DNA of 64,000 nt. Source: Tunturibacter gelidoferens. Its GTDB lineage: Bacteria; Acidobacteriota; Terriglobia; Terriglobales; Acidobacteriaceae. Of this stretch, positions 41,797 to 51,469 are shown one piece after another (position 1 is the stretch's first letter; the number at the start of each line of letters is the position of its first letter). The position numbers and the translations under genes were made by a program. Where the stretch lies: the NCBI RefSeq assembly GCF_040358255.1, contig NZ_CP132938.1:2790001-2854000 (forward strand). Direction: 5' to 3'. The notes beneath the pieces are model-generated. The model did not search any database. It was not told where the DNA came from and saw only the letters and a list, made by a program, of their open reading frames with translations.

Positions 41797-44700
41797 ATGT
41801 TTCGTATCATCCGAAAGCTGCTATTTCTTGTTCCGGCGATTTTGCTGTTGCTCGCCGATTCTGCATCGACGTTCGCGCAGTTGTCGTTTCCTACCCCGCG
41901 TTCGAGGATTTTGCAGCCCGTCGAGGAGAGTCGCCGTACGACGCTCGCCGGGAACACTCATCCGATGGCGCGCGCGGAGTTCGACCAGGGCGCGATGGCC
42001 GATGCCGCTCCCCTTCGCAGCATGGTTTTGATTCTTCAGCGCGGTCCCGAGCAGGAGGTTGAGCTGCAGCGGTTAATCGATCAACAGCAGGACAGGAACT
42101 CCTCGACTTACCATCAGTGGCTCACTCCAGAGAGCTTCGGTGCAACGTTTGGCCCATCCGACCGGGATCTGTCCTCGATTACTACGTGGCTCTCAGGGCA
42201 CGGCTTCGGCGACGTTCGGGTCAACTCCGGACGAACGCTGATTGAATTCAGCGGAACGGCGGGGATGGTCCGCACAGCGTTTCGCACAAACATGCACAGG
42301 TACGTTATTCGGGGCGAACAGCATTTCGCGAACGCATCCGATCCGCAGATTCCACTTGCACTAGCACCCGTGGTGTCAGGCATCGCGTCGCTCAACGACT
42401 TTGGACGCAGGCCTGCAAGCCGTAGGGTCGGCAGCTTTCGACACGATGCGGCGGCGAACCTCACGACTCGCCTGCCGGATCAAGCTACGAGCAAAGGTAG
42501 GCCTGCCTTTACCATTGCCAGTGGCGCCAATACCCTCTATGGCGTGACTCCGTATGACTTCGCCACAATCTATAACGTGCTGCCGCTGTGGAACGCTAGC
42601 ACTCCGATTGACGGTATTGGCCAGAGGATAGCCATTGTCGGACAGACCGACATCAATCCCGCCGACTTCGTCAACTTTCGCAAGCTCTTCAGCCTTCCGC
42701 TTGGCAATACTGCGACACCAACTGGAACTGAATACCTCAACATCATCTACAACGGCCCCAACCCCGGCGTCACTGCGGACGAAGGGGAGGCGGACATCGA
42801 CACCCAGTGGTCGGCTGCAGTCGCAAAAGGTGCGACCATCGATTACGTTGTTTCGGAGGGAACTGAGGTCACCCAGGGCACCGATCTGTCGGCCATCTAC
42901 ATCGTCGACAATAATCTTGCTCCTGTAATGAGCTACAGCTACGGACAGTGCGAACTTCTTCTAGGGTCTACAGGAAATGCCTTCTATAAGGCGCTCTGGC
43001 AACAGGCCGCTGCCCAGGGGATCTCGGTTCTGATCGCCAGCGGCGACTCCGGGGCAGCGGGTTGCGACACGGCAGACGATACCGGAGCGAGCTATGGTCT
43101 TGGGGTCAACGGACTTGGCAGCACACCTTATAACATTTCCGTGGGCGGGACTGATTTTTACATGCCCCAGGGCGGGACTGCGTTCTGGAATGGCATCAAT
43201 AGCTCCACCACCCAGGCCTCGGCGAAAGGCTATATCCCCGAGGTTCCATGGAACGAGAGCTGCACCAATACGGTCTTCGCTACCTCCCGTTTCTTCTCCG
43301 GTCAGACTACCGAACAGATCTGTAATACTGGCGTCGCGTTGACGGACGGACTTCTTTCTGTCGTTGGGGGCGGCGGAGGCGCCAGTTCCTGCACTCAGTC
43401 CAATGGATCGTCGCCTTTGAGTTGCAAGGGATACTACAGCAAGCCATCCTGGCAGATGGCTGATGGAGTTCCTTCAGATGGGGTTCGCGATATTCCCGAC
43501 GTCTCTCTCTTTGCCGGCGCGGGTTTCTTCGGCGCGTTCTATGTCGTTTGCCAACAGAGTACGAACACGGATGGCCGGCCCTGCAACCTCGCCGCTCCGG
43601 CCTACGACTTTGCAGGTTACGGTGGGACTTCGGTTGCTACGCCCGCGTTTGCCGGCATCCTCTCGTTGATCAACCAGAAGACCGGCAGCCGGCAAGGGAA
43701 TGCCAACTATGTTCTCTACAATCTCGCCAGCCAGCAGCAAAAAGCTGGTACGACTTGCAGCGCAATCTCGGGAGTTCCAGCCGCCGGCTGTCTCTTCAAC
43801 GACATCACGACCGATACCATCGCCATGCCTTGTCTCAAAGGCAGTCCCAACTGCACCCTAACCAACTCTGTTGACCGATATGGCGTGCTCTCCGGATACC
43901 ACAGCGGCGCGGGATACGATCTCACTACAGGCCTTGGCAGCATCAATGCTGCAAACCTCGTCAACAACTGGACGAATGCAAATTTTACAGCCAGCTCGAC
44001 GACCCTTACGCTCTCGTCTTCGACAATTCCTCATGGCAGCCCTGTATCTGCGGTCGTCAGCGTCACCTCCGCTGCAGGGACGCCGACCGGCAACGTTTCA
44101 GTCAACGCCCTGACGACAAATGGCTCGGTTCACACAGGGACTCTCCAGAATGGCAGCTATAGCGCGCTGCTCAGCAGTTTTCCCGGAGGCTCCTACTCGG
44201 TCCAAGCACACTACAGCGGTGATGGAGTCTATGCGCCAAGCGATTCCAATGCAGTCGCGCTCACGGTAAGCCCGGAGGACAGCACGACGAGCCTACAGCC
44301 TCTGCTCTACAACCCAGCCAACGGTGCCGTCACGCCGGTGCAGCCTGGCTCTACGTACCCGTATGGAGGATTCTTTCTTATCCGTGCAGAGGTCGCGGGC
44401 GTTTCTGGACAGGGACTGGCCACCGGCAACATCATGCTGACCGATTCAGGTCTCGGGCTTGATGGCGGAATTTTTCGACTCAACGCCGCCTCGAATACCG
44501 AGGATCAGACACGCTCGCTGAGCCCGGGCACCCACGTATTAACTACGGCTTACTCTGGCGATGCGAGCTTCAATCCCAGCCAATCGCCTCCGTTCGCGTT
44601 TACTATCGTCAAAACGCAGACTGATAGCCTGCTTCAAACAAACGCAGGTTATGTGTCCGCGGGCACAACGGTTACACTTACCGCTCAGATCAACGCACTG

Positions 44701-46080
44701 GGCTTTGCAACGGGTGGACTAGGAGGTTTCGGTGCCGCGGCTCCTGGTGGTACGGTGACCTTCACCGCTGGTGGCCTTACGCTCGGCAATGCAGTTGTCG
44801 CGCAAAATGCCTATCCCGCATTCACCACAGACTCTGGGCTGGTGAACTTTAGTTTCCCTGCCAGCCAACTCTCAGCTGGCAACAACACCATTACGGCCAG
44901 CTATTCGGGCGATATAAACTATCAACCGTCTAGCTCCACCCCGGTCGGCGTCTATGTTACCGCCTCCTCCCTTGGCCTTAGCACTACAGCACTCAGCTTA
45001 TCGAGCGCGAGCATAGTTCCGGGAGATTCGTTCGTCTTCTCAGCTACCGTCTCTCCTAACAGCCCGCTACCTACCGGCACCGTCGTCTTTCTCAGTGACA
45101 ACCAGGTCGTCAGCAAGCCGCTGCCACTCTCCTCCGGGACAGTGAGCGCGTCCAGCCAAGTCATTACGATTACTCCGGGCTCGCACCTCATCACCGCGCT
45201 TTACTCTGGCGATGCCACACATCAGGCCTCCGTTTCTGCACCGGCGTCCTTCACCATCGGTGCAGCTCTCCCAAGCATCGCTACCATCAGCGTCTCGCCC
45301 GCCACCGTCGAACAGGGAGCTGCTGTTACCGTCGCCACTACCATCTCGCCTGCGTCCCCTATCCCCGGCGGTGTGACGCAATTGCTACTTGATGGCAATC
45401 CCTACGGACAATCCGTTCCACTTACCAGCACTACCACTATCCTCCCTCTTCTTACGAATACGCTTCAGTCCGGGGCTCACGTCCTTCAGGTCAACTACTC
45501 CGGCGACAAAAATCATTCCGCCAGTACTTCCGCGGCCGCCACGCTCACCGTTATCGCTCCAATCGGCACTTTTACTTTGTCTCCTTTGACGTCATCGACC
45601 ACCATGGCCGAGGGCAAAAGTTCCAATGCGATTACGCTTACTGTCGCTCCAGTCGGCGGCTTTCACTCGATCATCATGTTTGCGTGCACCGGAGGCCTGC
45701 CCGCGGGGGCAACTTGTCTCTTCTCCCCGGCTTCGATTACGCCCACCAATTCCACCCCCCGGACCACGGTGCTCACCATCTCATCTACTGCGTTGTCCAG
45801 CCGCACCGTGGAGCCATCGACCTCTCATGACCTGGTGCCGGTTTTTGGCCTAGCCTGCGCAGGTCTGATTGTTTTCATGGTGCCGGGCCGGGGCACTCGT
45901 AGGTGGGGTGCCTTCGCTCTGCTTGCGCTCTCCACGCTGGGCGTCCTAAGCGGTTGTGGCAGTGGTGGAGTCGACCCTAATGCTGCGAAACCTCTCTCGA
46001 CCGGAAGCTATGCAGTCACCGTGAGAGCCACCGGCGGTTCGACCATCCAGACCGCTGCCATCAATTTGACGATTCAATAG
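41797..46080 (+). CDS. Very large secreted S53 peptidase with five Ig-like repeats and C-terminal anchor module
   Basis: A 1427-residue paralogue of the preceding peptidase. It has a signal peptide (1-27), a pro-kumamolisin domain at about 60-210 (YHQWLTPESFGATFGPS) and an S53 domain to about 730 with EADIDTQW (Glu, Asp), IASGDSGAAGCD (oxyanion Asp) and GGTSVATPAFAG (Ser). Five Ig-like repeats follow, each marked by YSGD near residues 806, 918, 1035, 1135 and 1233. The C-terminus repeats the module of the first enzyme: helix, GRGTRRWGA turn, helix ending GCGSGG, beta-rich tail. The repeats probably hold the catalytic domain away from the cell surface. Extracellular acid proteolysis is the expected role. 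Confidence 0.92.
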   Translation: MFRIIRKLLFLVPAILLLLADSASTFAQLSFPTPRSRILQPVEESRRTTLAGNTHPMARAEFDQGAMADAAPLRSMVLILQRGPEQEVELQRLIDQQQDRNSSTYHQWLTPESFGATFGPSDRDLSSITTWLSGHGFGDVRVNSGRTLIEFSGTAGMVRTAFRTNMHRYVIRGEQHFANASDPQIPLALAPVVSGIASLNDFGRRPASRRVGSFRHDAAANLTTRLPDQATSKGRPAFTIASGANTLYGVTPYDFATIYNVLPLWNASTPIDGIGQRIAIVGQTDINPADFVNFRKLFSLPLGNTATPTGTEYLNIIYNGPNPGVTADEGEADIDTQWSAAVAKGATIDYVVSEGTEVTQGTDLSAIYIVDNNLAPVMSYSYGQCELLLGSTGNAFYKALWQQAAAQGISVLIASGDSGAAGCDTADDTGASYGLGVNGLGSTPYNISVGGTDFYMPQGGTAFWNGINSSTTQASAKGYIPEVPWNESCTNTVFATSRFFSGQTTEQICNTGVALTDGLLSVVGGGGGASSCTQSNGSSPLSCKGYYSKPSWQMADGVPSDGVRDIPDVSLFAGAGFFGAFYVVCQQSTNTDGRPCNLAAPAYDFAGYGGTSVATPAFAGILSLINQKTGSRQGNANYVLYNLASQQQKAGTTCSAISGVPAAGCLFNDITTDTIAMPCLKGSPNCTLTNSVDRYGVLSGYHSGAGYDLTTGLGSINAANLVNNWTNANFTASSTTLTLSSSTIPHGSPVSAVVSVTSAAGTPTGNVSVNALTTNGSVHTGTLQNGSYSALLSSFPGGSYSVQAHYSGDGVYAPSDSNAVALTVSPEDSTTSLQPLLYNPANGAVTPVQPGSTYPYGGFFLIRAEVAGVSGQGLATGNIMLTDSGLGLDGGIFRLNAASNTEDQTRSLSPGTHVLTTAYSGDASFNPSQSPPFAFTIVKTQTDSLLQTNAGYVSAGTTVTLTAQINALGFATGGLGGFGAAAPGGTVTFTAGGLTLGNAVVAQNAYPAFTTDSGLVNFSFPASQLSAGNNTITASYSGDINYQPSSSTPVGVYVTASSLGLSTTALSLSSASIVPGDSFVFSATVSPNSPLPTGTVVFLSDNQVVSKPLPLSSGTVSASSQVITITPGSHLITALYSGDATHQASVSAPASFTIGAALPSIATISVSPATVEQGAAVTVATTISPASPIPGGVTQLLLDGNPYGQSVPLTSTTTILPLLTNTLQSGAHVLQVNYSGDKNHSASTSAAATLTVIAPIGTFTLSPLTSSTTMAEGKSSNAITLTVAPVGGFHSIIMFACTGGLPAGATCLFSPASITPTNSTPRTTVLTISSTALSSRTVEPSTSHDLVPVFGLACAGLIVFMVPGRGTRRWGAFALLALSTLGVLSGCGSGGVDPNAAKPLSTGSYAVTVRATGGSTIQTAAINLTIQ

Positions 46081-46113
46081 CTCAATCCTTATCGCGTTCA
46101 GACTTGCGAAGCA

Positions 46114-48279
46114 CTAATGAGTTGTAATCTTTTCATGTTTCGCAGCTTCGGGAACCTTCTCGTCTGCGCCATCGGCTACTCCCATCAGATAGTTTTGTGC
46201 ACTGAACGGAGCTCCCGTCTTCGGAGCCCTCTCATACTCGCCGTCCGACCGTAGGAGTCTTGCCTTGGTGTTGTCCGCTAGATAGGCGGCCAGAATCTCT
46301 TCGCGCAGCCGTTTGTGGAGGTCTGGCTGGGCTACCGGAAATACCACCTCGCATCGTTCGATCAGATTTCGGGGCATCCAGTCGGCGCTTCCGCAGTAGA
46401 CCTCTTCCTTGCCGCCGTTCGCGAAGCAGAAGATTCGACTGTGTTCGAGAAAGCGTCCGACGATGCTTCGCACCCGAATTCTCTCGCTCACACCCTTGAG
46501 GCCGGGCCTTAGGGAACACATTCCGCGAACAATCAGGTCGATCTCGACGCCAGCGTTCGAAGCTGCATATAAGGCCTCTACCGTTCGCCGATCTAGTAGG
46601 CCGTTCATCTTGGCGATGATGGATGCAGGGCGACCGGCCTTGGCATGGGCCGCCTCTCTTTCGACGAGCGCGACAAGGCCGTCGGCGAGTGTCAACGGTG
46701 CGACCAGGAGAGGCTTATAGGACTCTGACTCGGTTTCAGCGGTGAGGTAATTGAAGACCTTCTGCACCTCGCCCGTTAACTCCGGCTTCGAGGTCAGGAG
46801 ACTGATATCGGTGTAAAAACGCGCCGTGACAGGATTATAGTTCCCCGTTCCCAAGTGCGCGTACCGTCGCACCACGCCATCGGGATCGCGCCGCACCAAG
46901 AGGGACAGCTTGCAGTGGGTCTTCAAACCGAAGATGCCGTGAAATACCCCGACACCTGCGTCCTCCAGTTCTCGTGCCCAGCGGATGTTCGAGTCTTCGT
47001 CGAAGCGTGCCATCAATTCCACGACGACAGTCACCTCCTTACTCTGTCCGGCGTCGGTAAGAGCAGTAAAGATAGGCGAGTCTTTGCTTGTGCGATAGAG
47101 TGTCTGCTTCATCGAGATCACACTGGGGTCCTGCGCTCCGGCCTCGATAAACTCCTCAACGGTCTTGTACGAATCGAAGGGATGATGCAACATCACATCC
47201 CGTTTCCGCAGTTCGTCGAAGATATCGGTGGACTTTGCGCTCAGCTTGAACTCTTTCGCAGCGAATGCTGGATACTTCAGCTGGGGCTGCTTCACTTCGG
47301 AATAAAGATTCATCAGGCGCGAAAGATTTACGGGTCCGTCGGTCCTGAAGACCTGCTCCGGCTCGAGCTCGAAGTTGATCCGCAAACGCTCGACCATCTC
47401 TTCGACAGCGGAACTTTCAATCTCCATCCGGACGGCATCGCCCTTGCGTCGATTATGTAACTCCGCGCGAACACTTTCCAGAACAGAGCGCGACTCTTCC
47501 TCTTGCATATAGAGATTGCTGTTGCGCGTGACTCGAAACGCCGACCGAGACAGTACTTCGTACCCACGAAACATCCGCTCTACTTGAGACTCGACCAGCT
47601 CATGCAAAAGGATGAAGTCGCAGCTTCCGTCTGCGCTCTTAAGCGGGACCAGTCGCGGGAGGGCGCGAGGTACGGTCACCACGCCCAGGGCCGTCGCAGC
47701 CTTCAGGCCACGCCGCTTATGTCTCAGCAGGAGACCTATGCAGAGCGCCTTGTTCAGCACTCGCGGAAAAGGGTGAGAAGGATCGATGGTCACAGGGGTT
47801 AACAGAGGATCGACCTCATTGTCGTAGAAATCCAACGCCTGTTTCCGTGCCGCATCGTTCAGCTGACTCCACCGCAGCACACGAATCTTTGCTGCCTGCA
47901 TCGCTGGTAACAGTTGTTCATTCCAGCACTGGTATTGCGCCATTACGAATAGATGAATTCGCTCCATCAATCCATCCAGACGTTCCTGCGGGGTGAGTCC
48001 ACCCTCATCTGGTGGCTGCGCGAGATTGTAACCATCCTCGATCCGCTGGAGGAAGCCAGCGACCCTGATCTCCACGAACTCATCCAGGTTGCTCGCAGTG
48101 ATGGCCAGAAACTTTACTCGCTCCAAAAGTGGATTGGTCTCGTCCTGCGCTTCTTCGAGTACACGCTGGTTGAAACGCATCCAGGACTCGTCGCGGCTGA
48201 AAAAAAGATTCTCGACCACCTTCGCGGCGGCTTTTTTGGCACTGGCAGAGCTTCCGGCAGTTCGCTTCGTAGAAGTCAT
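46114..48279 (-). CDS. ppk1: Polyphosphate kinase 1
   Basis: A 721-residue PPK1 with all four domains. The N-terminal part starts FSRDESWMRFNQRVLEEAQD near residue 28. The catalytic C1 and C2 domains contain GIFGLKTHCKLSLLVRRD near 458, whose histidine is the expected phosphorylation site, RYAHLGTGNYNPVTARFYTD and EVYCGSADWMPRNLIERCEV near 610. It makes inorganic polyphosphate from ATP reversibly, at the membrane. It converges with the S53 gene (33-bp gap) and is divergent from the ECF sigma-factor gene, with which it shares a 160-bp control region. Confidence 0.96.
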   Translation of the reverse strand: MTSTKRTAGSSASAKKAAAKVVENLFFSRDESWMRFNQRVLEEAQDETNPLLERVKFLAITASNLDEFVEIRVAGFLQRIEDGYNLAQPPDEGGLTPQERLDGLMERIHLFVMAQYQCWNEQLLPAMQAAKIRVLRWSQLNDAARKQALDFYDNEVDPLLTPVTIDPSHPFPRVLNKALCIGLLLRHKRRGLKAATALGVVTVPRALPRLVPLKSADGSCDFILLHELVESQVERMFRGYEVLSRSAFRVTRNSNLYMQEEESRSVLESVRAELHNRRKGDAVRMEIESSAVEEMVERLRINFELEPEQVFRTDGPVNLSRLMNLYSEVKQPQLKYPAFAAKEFKLSAKSTDIFDELRKRDVMLHHPFDSYKTVEEFIEAGAQDPSVISMKQTLYRTSKDSPIFTALTDAGQSKEVTVVVELMARFDEDSNIRWARELEDAGVGVFHGIFGLKTHCKLSLLVRRDPDGVVRRYAHLGTGNYNPVTARFYTDISLLTSKPELTGEVQKVFNYLTAETESESYKPLLVAPLTLADGLVALVEREAAHAKAGRPASIIAKMNGLLDRRTVEALYAASNAGVEIDLIVRGMCSLRPGLKGVSERIRVRSIVGRFLEHSRIFCFANGGKEEVYCGSADWMPRNLIERCEVVFPVAQPDLHKRLREEILAAYLADNTKARLLRSDGEYERAPKTGAPFSAQNYLMGVADGADEKVPEAAKHEKITTH

Positions 48280-48440
48280 AGAGGTCTAAAAGATTACCGC
48301 AATGGTATGAATCCCAAGTATGAAGAACCGAGAAATATCGGCGGTTGCGCCCTCGGTGGTCCTCTCATACCCGCAAACGGACGCAAAACAAAATCCGTGG
48401 CCATAAAATATTCAAGCGCTTGATCCGTCTACACCTATAG

Positions 48441-49016
48441 ATGAGTGAGATTCCGGGCAATTGGACAATTATCGAGCAGAACCAGCTCATCTCTCAGGCG
48501 CTGGAGAGAGACAGACCTAGGCTGCGAAGCTTCATCCGTAAACATGTCGCCGACACTGGCGAAGCGGAGGACATCCTTCAAGACGTCTTCTATGAACTTC
48601 TTGAGGCCTATCGTCTGATGAAGCCCGTAGAGCATGTGACTGCGTGGCTCTTTCGTGTGGCCCGGAATCGGATGATCGATCTCTTCCGTAGAAAAAAGGC
48701 CGCCTCGCTCAACAGCCCGGCGTCCGTCGAAGAGGATGGGGACACACTCGAAGACCTGCTTCCTTCGGCCGACGCGGGACCTGAAGCAGCCTATGCAAGG
48801 AATTTACTCCTCGATGCGTTGGAAGAAGCTCTTGAAGAGTTGCCGCAAGGGCAGCGAGAGGTATTCATCGCTCATGAATTGCAGGGCCAGAGCTTTAAAG
48901 AGATATCCGCCGAAACTGGTCTCAGTGTCAACACTCTGCTTTCGCGCAAGCACTATGCCGTCACGCATCTGCGCCAAAGACTGCAGTTGATCTACGAAGA
49001 TTTTGCTAAGAAATAA
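48441..49016 (+). CDS. ECF-type RNA polymerase sigma factor
   Basis: A 191-residue sigma-70 family protein with region 2 (RLRSFIRKHVADTGEAEDILQDVFYELLE, then AWLFRVARNRMIDLFRRKK) and region 4 (LEELPQGQREVFIAHELQGQSFKEISAETGLSVNTLLSRKHYAVTHLRQRL, about 138-180). It directs RNA polymerase to a set of promoters under some signal. No classical zinc anti-sigma factor follows. Instead a two-helix membrane protein (11 bp downstream) and a small coiled-coil protein are encoded, presumably in the same transcript and possibly its regulators. Confidence 0.93.
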   Translation: MSEIPGNWTIIEQNQLISQALERDRPRLRSFIRKHVADTGEAEDILQDVFYELLEAYRLMKPVEHVTAWLFRVARNRMIDLFRRKKAASLNSPASVEEDGDTLEDLLPSADAGPEAAYARNLLLDALEEALEELPQGQREVFIAHELQGQSFKEISAETGLSVNTLLSRKHYAVTHLRQRLQLIYEDFAKK

Positions 49017-49026
49017 GGAGTCATAT

Positions 49027-49365
49027 ATGGGGCATCATCCAGCAATCAAAGTGGTAAAAATCGCATTATTCTCCGTAGTTGCCAGCGCAGCGCTTGGCTT
49101 CCTGATCAAGAGCCTGTGGAACGTTCTTATGCCGCCGATCTTTGGATGGCACATGATCACCTTTTGGCAGGGCCTCGGCCTGTTTTTGCTCAGCAAAATT
49201 CTGTTCGGAGGCTTTCACCGGCATGGCGGGGGAGGCCGCAATCGTTGGAGACAACGCATGAAAGATCGCTGGGATCACATGACACCCGAGGATCGCGAGA
49301 AGTTTCGTAAAGGTGTGCGTTGCGGCCGCGCGCCCTTCGCTTCACACGCGGAGACGCAGATATGA
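49027..49365 (+). CDS. Small two-helix membrane protein downstream of the sigma factor
   Basis: A 112-residue protein starting at an ATG with AAGGAG six bases upstream, 11 bp after the sigma-factor gene. Two transmembrane helices (IALFSVVASAALGFLIKSL and MITFWQGLGLFLLSKILFGG) are followed by a basic, glycine-rich tail with RNRWRQRMKDRWDHMTPEDREKF. The MTPEDREKF-type motif recurs in small proteins beside ECF sigma factors in other phyla, where they may act as membrane anchors or anti-sigma parts. It overlaps the next gene by 4 bp (ATGA). Confidence 0.75.
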   Translation: MGHHPAIKVVKIALFSVVASAALGFLIKSLWNVLMPPIFGWHMITFWQGLGLFLLSKILFGGFHRHGGGGRNRWRQRMKDRWDHMTPEDREKFRKGVRCGRAPFASHAETQI

Positions 49366-49568
49366 ACGAGATCGAAACAAGTCGCATCGACACTGAAGAA
49401 GATGCGGAGCCTGGCGGTTTTAGGCAATCCTCTTCCTCGATTTACAGTCGACAGTCCGCCGCCCACTTCAAGGACCGCCTCGGCGAACTCGAGATGGAGA
49501 ACGCTCGTCTTCATCGCCTGGTCGCAGAGCTTTTGATCAAAAACCAGCAACTCCGCAGACCTGACTAA
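49362..49568 (+). CDS. Short coiled-coil protein, last gene of the sigma-factor unit
   Basis: A 68-residue acidic protein starting at an ATG that overlaps the stop of the upstream gene (ATGA), a mark of translational coupling. The second half (FKDRLGELEMENARLHRLVAE) has the spacing of a leucine-zipper coiled coil. No family recognised. It could pair with itself, with the sigma factor or with the membrane protein. Confidence 0.65.
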   Translation: MNEIETSRIDTEEDAEPGGFRQSSSSIYSRQSAAHFKDRLGELEMENARLHRLVAELLIKNQQLRRPD

Positions 49569-49974
49569 ATGGCAAGAATTCTTCCCTTACCGGTTCCGAT
49601 CATCTATCCAAGAATCCAGCCAATGCTTGCGTTGGTTTTCCAAGAAAATTTACGCCGTCAGTTCTACTGCGTTTCAGACGTTCACCTTCGGCTTCGAATG
49701 TCTGTATAGTTTTAAAGAAGATCGCTTTATGCAGCCGTTCAAGACGGGCCATCTGACCTTCGAACTGATCACCTCTCGAACGTTGCAAATATTCAACAGC
49801 GATTTTTCAGCCACCGTGACTCGATCAGCGTGCCTATTCGACACTGCGCGGGCTCTTATACGATTCGCTTCGCTGGGCGGATCCGAGAGCCGGACGCCGT
49901 GTCGTTATGAATCGCTTTTCCTGAACCGATACTCTATCCGTAAGGGGGTTTATGTGAACCTCAAAAGGAGAAAT
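49569..49974. other. Intergenic region without a supported gene
   Basis: About 400 bp ahead of the secreted helical protein. An in-frame extension of that gene covers the region, but it lacks a ribosome binding site and the signal peptide begins only at 49975. I see no structured RNA or repeat. Confidence 0.5.
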
Positions 49975-50340
49975 ATGCACGTTAGAAAACTAGGATTTAT
50001 CATTTTGGCATCCGCGCTCGCTGTATCCACTTCAGCCAGCTTCGCCCTCGCTCAGGATAGCGCCGGGCACGACCTGAAGGCTGCCGGAACTGACACAAAA
50101 GACGCAACCAAAGATACAGGTCACGCTATCGCTACCGGATCCAAAAAGACCGCCACCGGAACGAAGAAGGTCTATCACAAGACCGTCAGCGGGACGAAGA
50201 CAGCGGCCGATAAAACCGCTGAAGGAACCAAGACCGCAGGTAAGGATATTGGTCACGGCACCAAGGTCGCGGCGAAGGACGCTGCTCACGGAACCGAAAA
50301 GGTCGGCGATAAGATCGCAGGCAAGCCAACTCCGCAGTAG
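49975..50340 (+). CDS. Secreted low-complexity, LEA-like helical protein
   Basis: A 121-residue protein starting at an ATG with AAAAGGAG just upstream. A signal peptide (residues 1-27, cut after FALAQ) leads into a region built almost only of Lys, Thr, Ala, Gly, Asp and His with an imperfect 11-residue-like period (GTKTAADKTAEGTKTAGKDI). This composition is typical of LEA-like and other hydrophilic stress-protection proteins, which are unfolded until dried or bound. Location would be the periplasm or outside. It may be a target of the ECF sigma factor upstream, which is inference. Confidence 0.7.
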   Translation: MHVRKLGFIILASALAVSTSASFALAQDSAGHDLKAAGTDTKDATKDTGHAIATGSKKTATGTKKVYHKTVSGTKTAADKTAEGTKTAGKDIGHGTKVAAKDAAHGTEKVGDKIAGKPTPQ

Positions 50341-50407
50341 CTCCGCTTGCCCAATAGCGCTATCTCTTTGAGCCTCTGTTTCATCGAAGGGGCTCAGAGG
50401 TAGCCGT

Positions 50408-51391
50408 TCAATCGGCGGTGCACGCTCTGCTTGGGGATTGTTGTGGCCACATCACCATAGCTGCAAGCGTCACCAGTGTGACCCAATAGAGATCGGCTCC
50501 CAGCAGATGCAGGATCTGCATCCACACTGGCGCCAGCAGCAGAACGTCCGCTAGTCCAAGTGCGAACTGTAAGCAAAGAAAAGATAGCACCAACCCGGCG
50601 ATGCGACTCGCGCCCGCGCGCCTGGCCTGTCCCGTCAACGAAAGTACGAATGCTGCTGCAATCACTGCGCTGATCGGATGTACACCTCGCAACCGTAAAA
50701 GCCAGGGAGAGCCCGCTGCAAAGTCCTGTGTGAACGCCGCCCGCAGAGAGGAAGCAGGGAACAATGTATCTCCCAAAGCTGCAAGCGACCCGCTCACACC
50801 GACAACCAGCGTTGCCCCAAGCCCCAGCAATGCCCACAGCTTTCTCGCTCCGCTTACCCTTAACTCAGCCCATCGTTGTCTAGTCCCCAACAGCCGCGCC
50901 GTCAGCGTCAATGCGGCGAGAAGTAACAGAGTATTACTCAGATGAATTGAGAGCACAACCACTCGTCCCATCGACTGATTGCCCGTGACATACCCCAACT
51001 TGACCAGCAACGCGCCGAGGAACGCTTCGTTCAGCAGTAATACCATAGACGCGACTGCTAGCCCTCGTGCTGCCTGCCCCTTCAGGGTTCCCCGAAACGT
51101 CCAGATCAGTAGCCCAACGACAAGAAAAGTCGAACCGCCGGTCATGCACCGATGAGTGAACTCAATGACCGTGTCGATGCGCGGCGACAGCGGAATCACC
51201 TGACCATTGCAAAGCGGCCAGTGGTTCCCGCATCCGGCGCCGGAACCTGTAGCCCGCACCAGAGCTCCCCAAAGGATCACCAGCACGTTGTAGCCGACCA
51301 CACCCCAGGCAAACCGCACCAGCGCTCGAGACGCTTCAAGCCTCGTCGTTTTCAAACCGTCCGGCGTCTTTACCGTTCCAGCCGTAGCCAT
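50408..51391 (-). CDS. ctaA: Haem A synthase (CtaA/COX15)
   Basis: A 327-residue membrane protein with about eight helices. It has the family motifs WGALVRATGSGAGCGNHWPLCNGQ near residue 41 (with the conserved cysteine pair), EFTHRCMTGG near 77 with a haem-ligating histidine, SIHLSNTLLLLAAL near 150, and RGVHPISAVIAA and QILHLLGADLYW in the second half. It oxidises haem O to haem A for cytochrome oxidase in the inner membrane. It lies downstream of proC on the same strand with a 78-bp gap. Confidence 0.95.
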   Translation of the reverse strand: MATAGTVKTPDGLKTTRLEASRALVRFAWGVVGYNVLVILWGALVRATGSGAGCGNHWPLCNGQVIPLSPRIDTVIEFTHRCMTGGSTFLVVGLLIWTFRGTLKGQAARGLAVASMVLLLNEAFLGALLVKLGYVTGNQSMGRVVVLSIHLSNTLLLLAALTLTARLLGTRQRWAELRVSGARKLWALLGLGATLVVGVSGSLAALGDTLFPASSLRAAFTQDFAAGSPWLLRLRGVHPISAVIAAAFVLSLTGQARRAGASRIAGLVLSFLCLQFALGLADVLLLAPVWMQILHLLGADLYWVTLVTLAAMVMWPQQSPSRACTAD

Positions 51392-51469
51392 ATCATCATT
51401 CTACGCAGCTTTGACGCCGCCGTTTCAATCGCGGGTGTCGTGCGCTTTCACGCGAAGAACGAACCAGGA

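Noticed and set aside
49627..49974. N-terminal extension of the secreted LEA-like protein
   Set aside because: A strong AAAAGGAG and a signal peptide start at 49975, and the extension does not resemble a protein domain.
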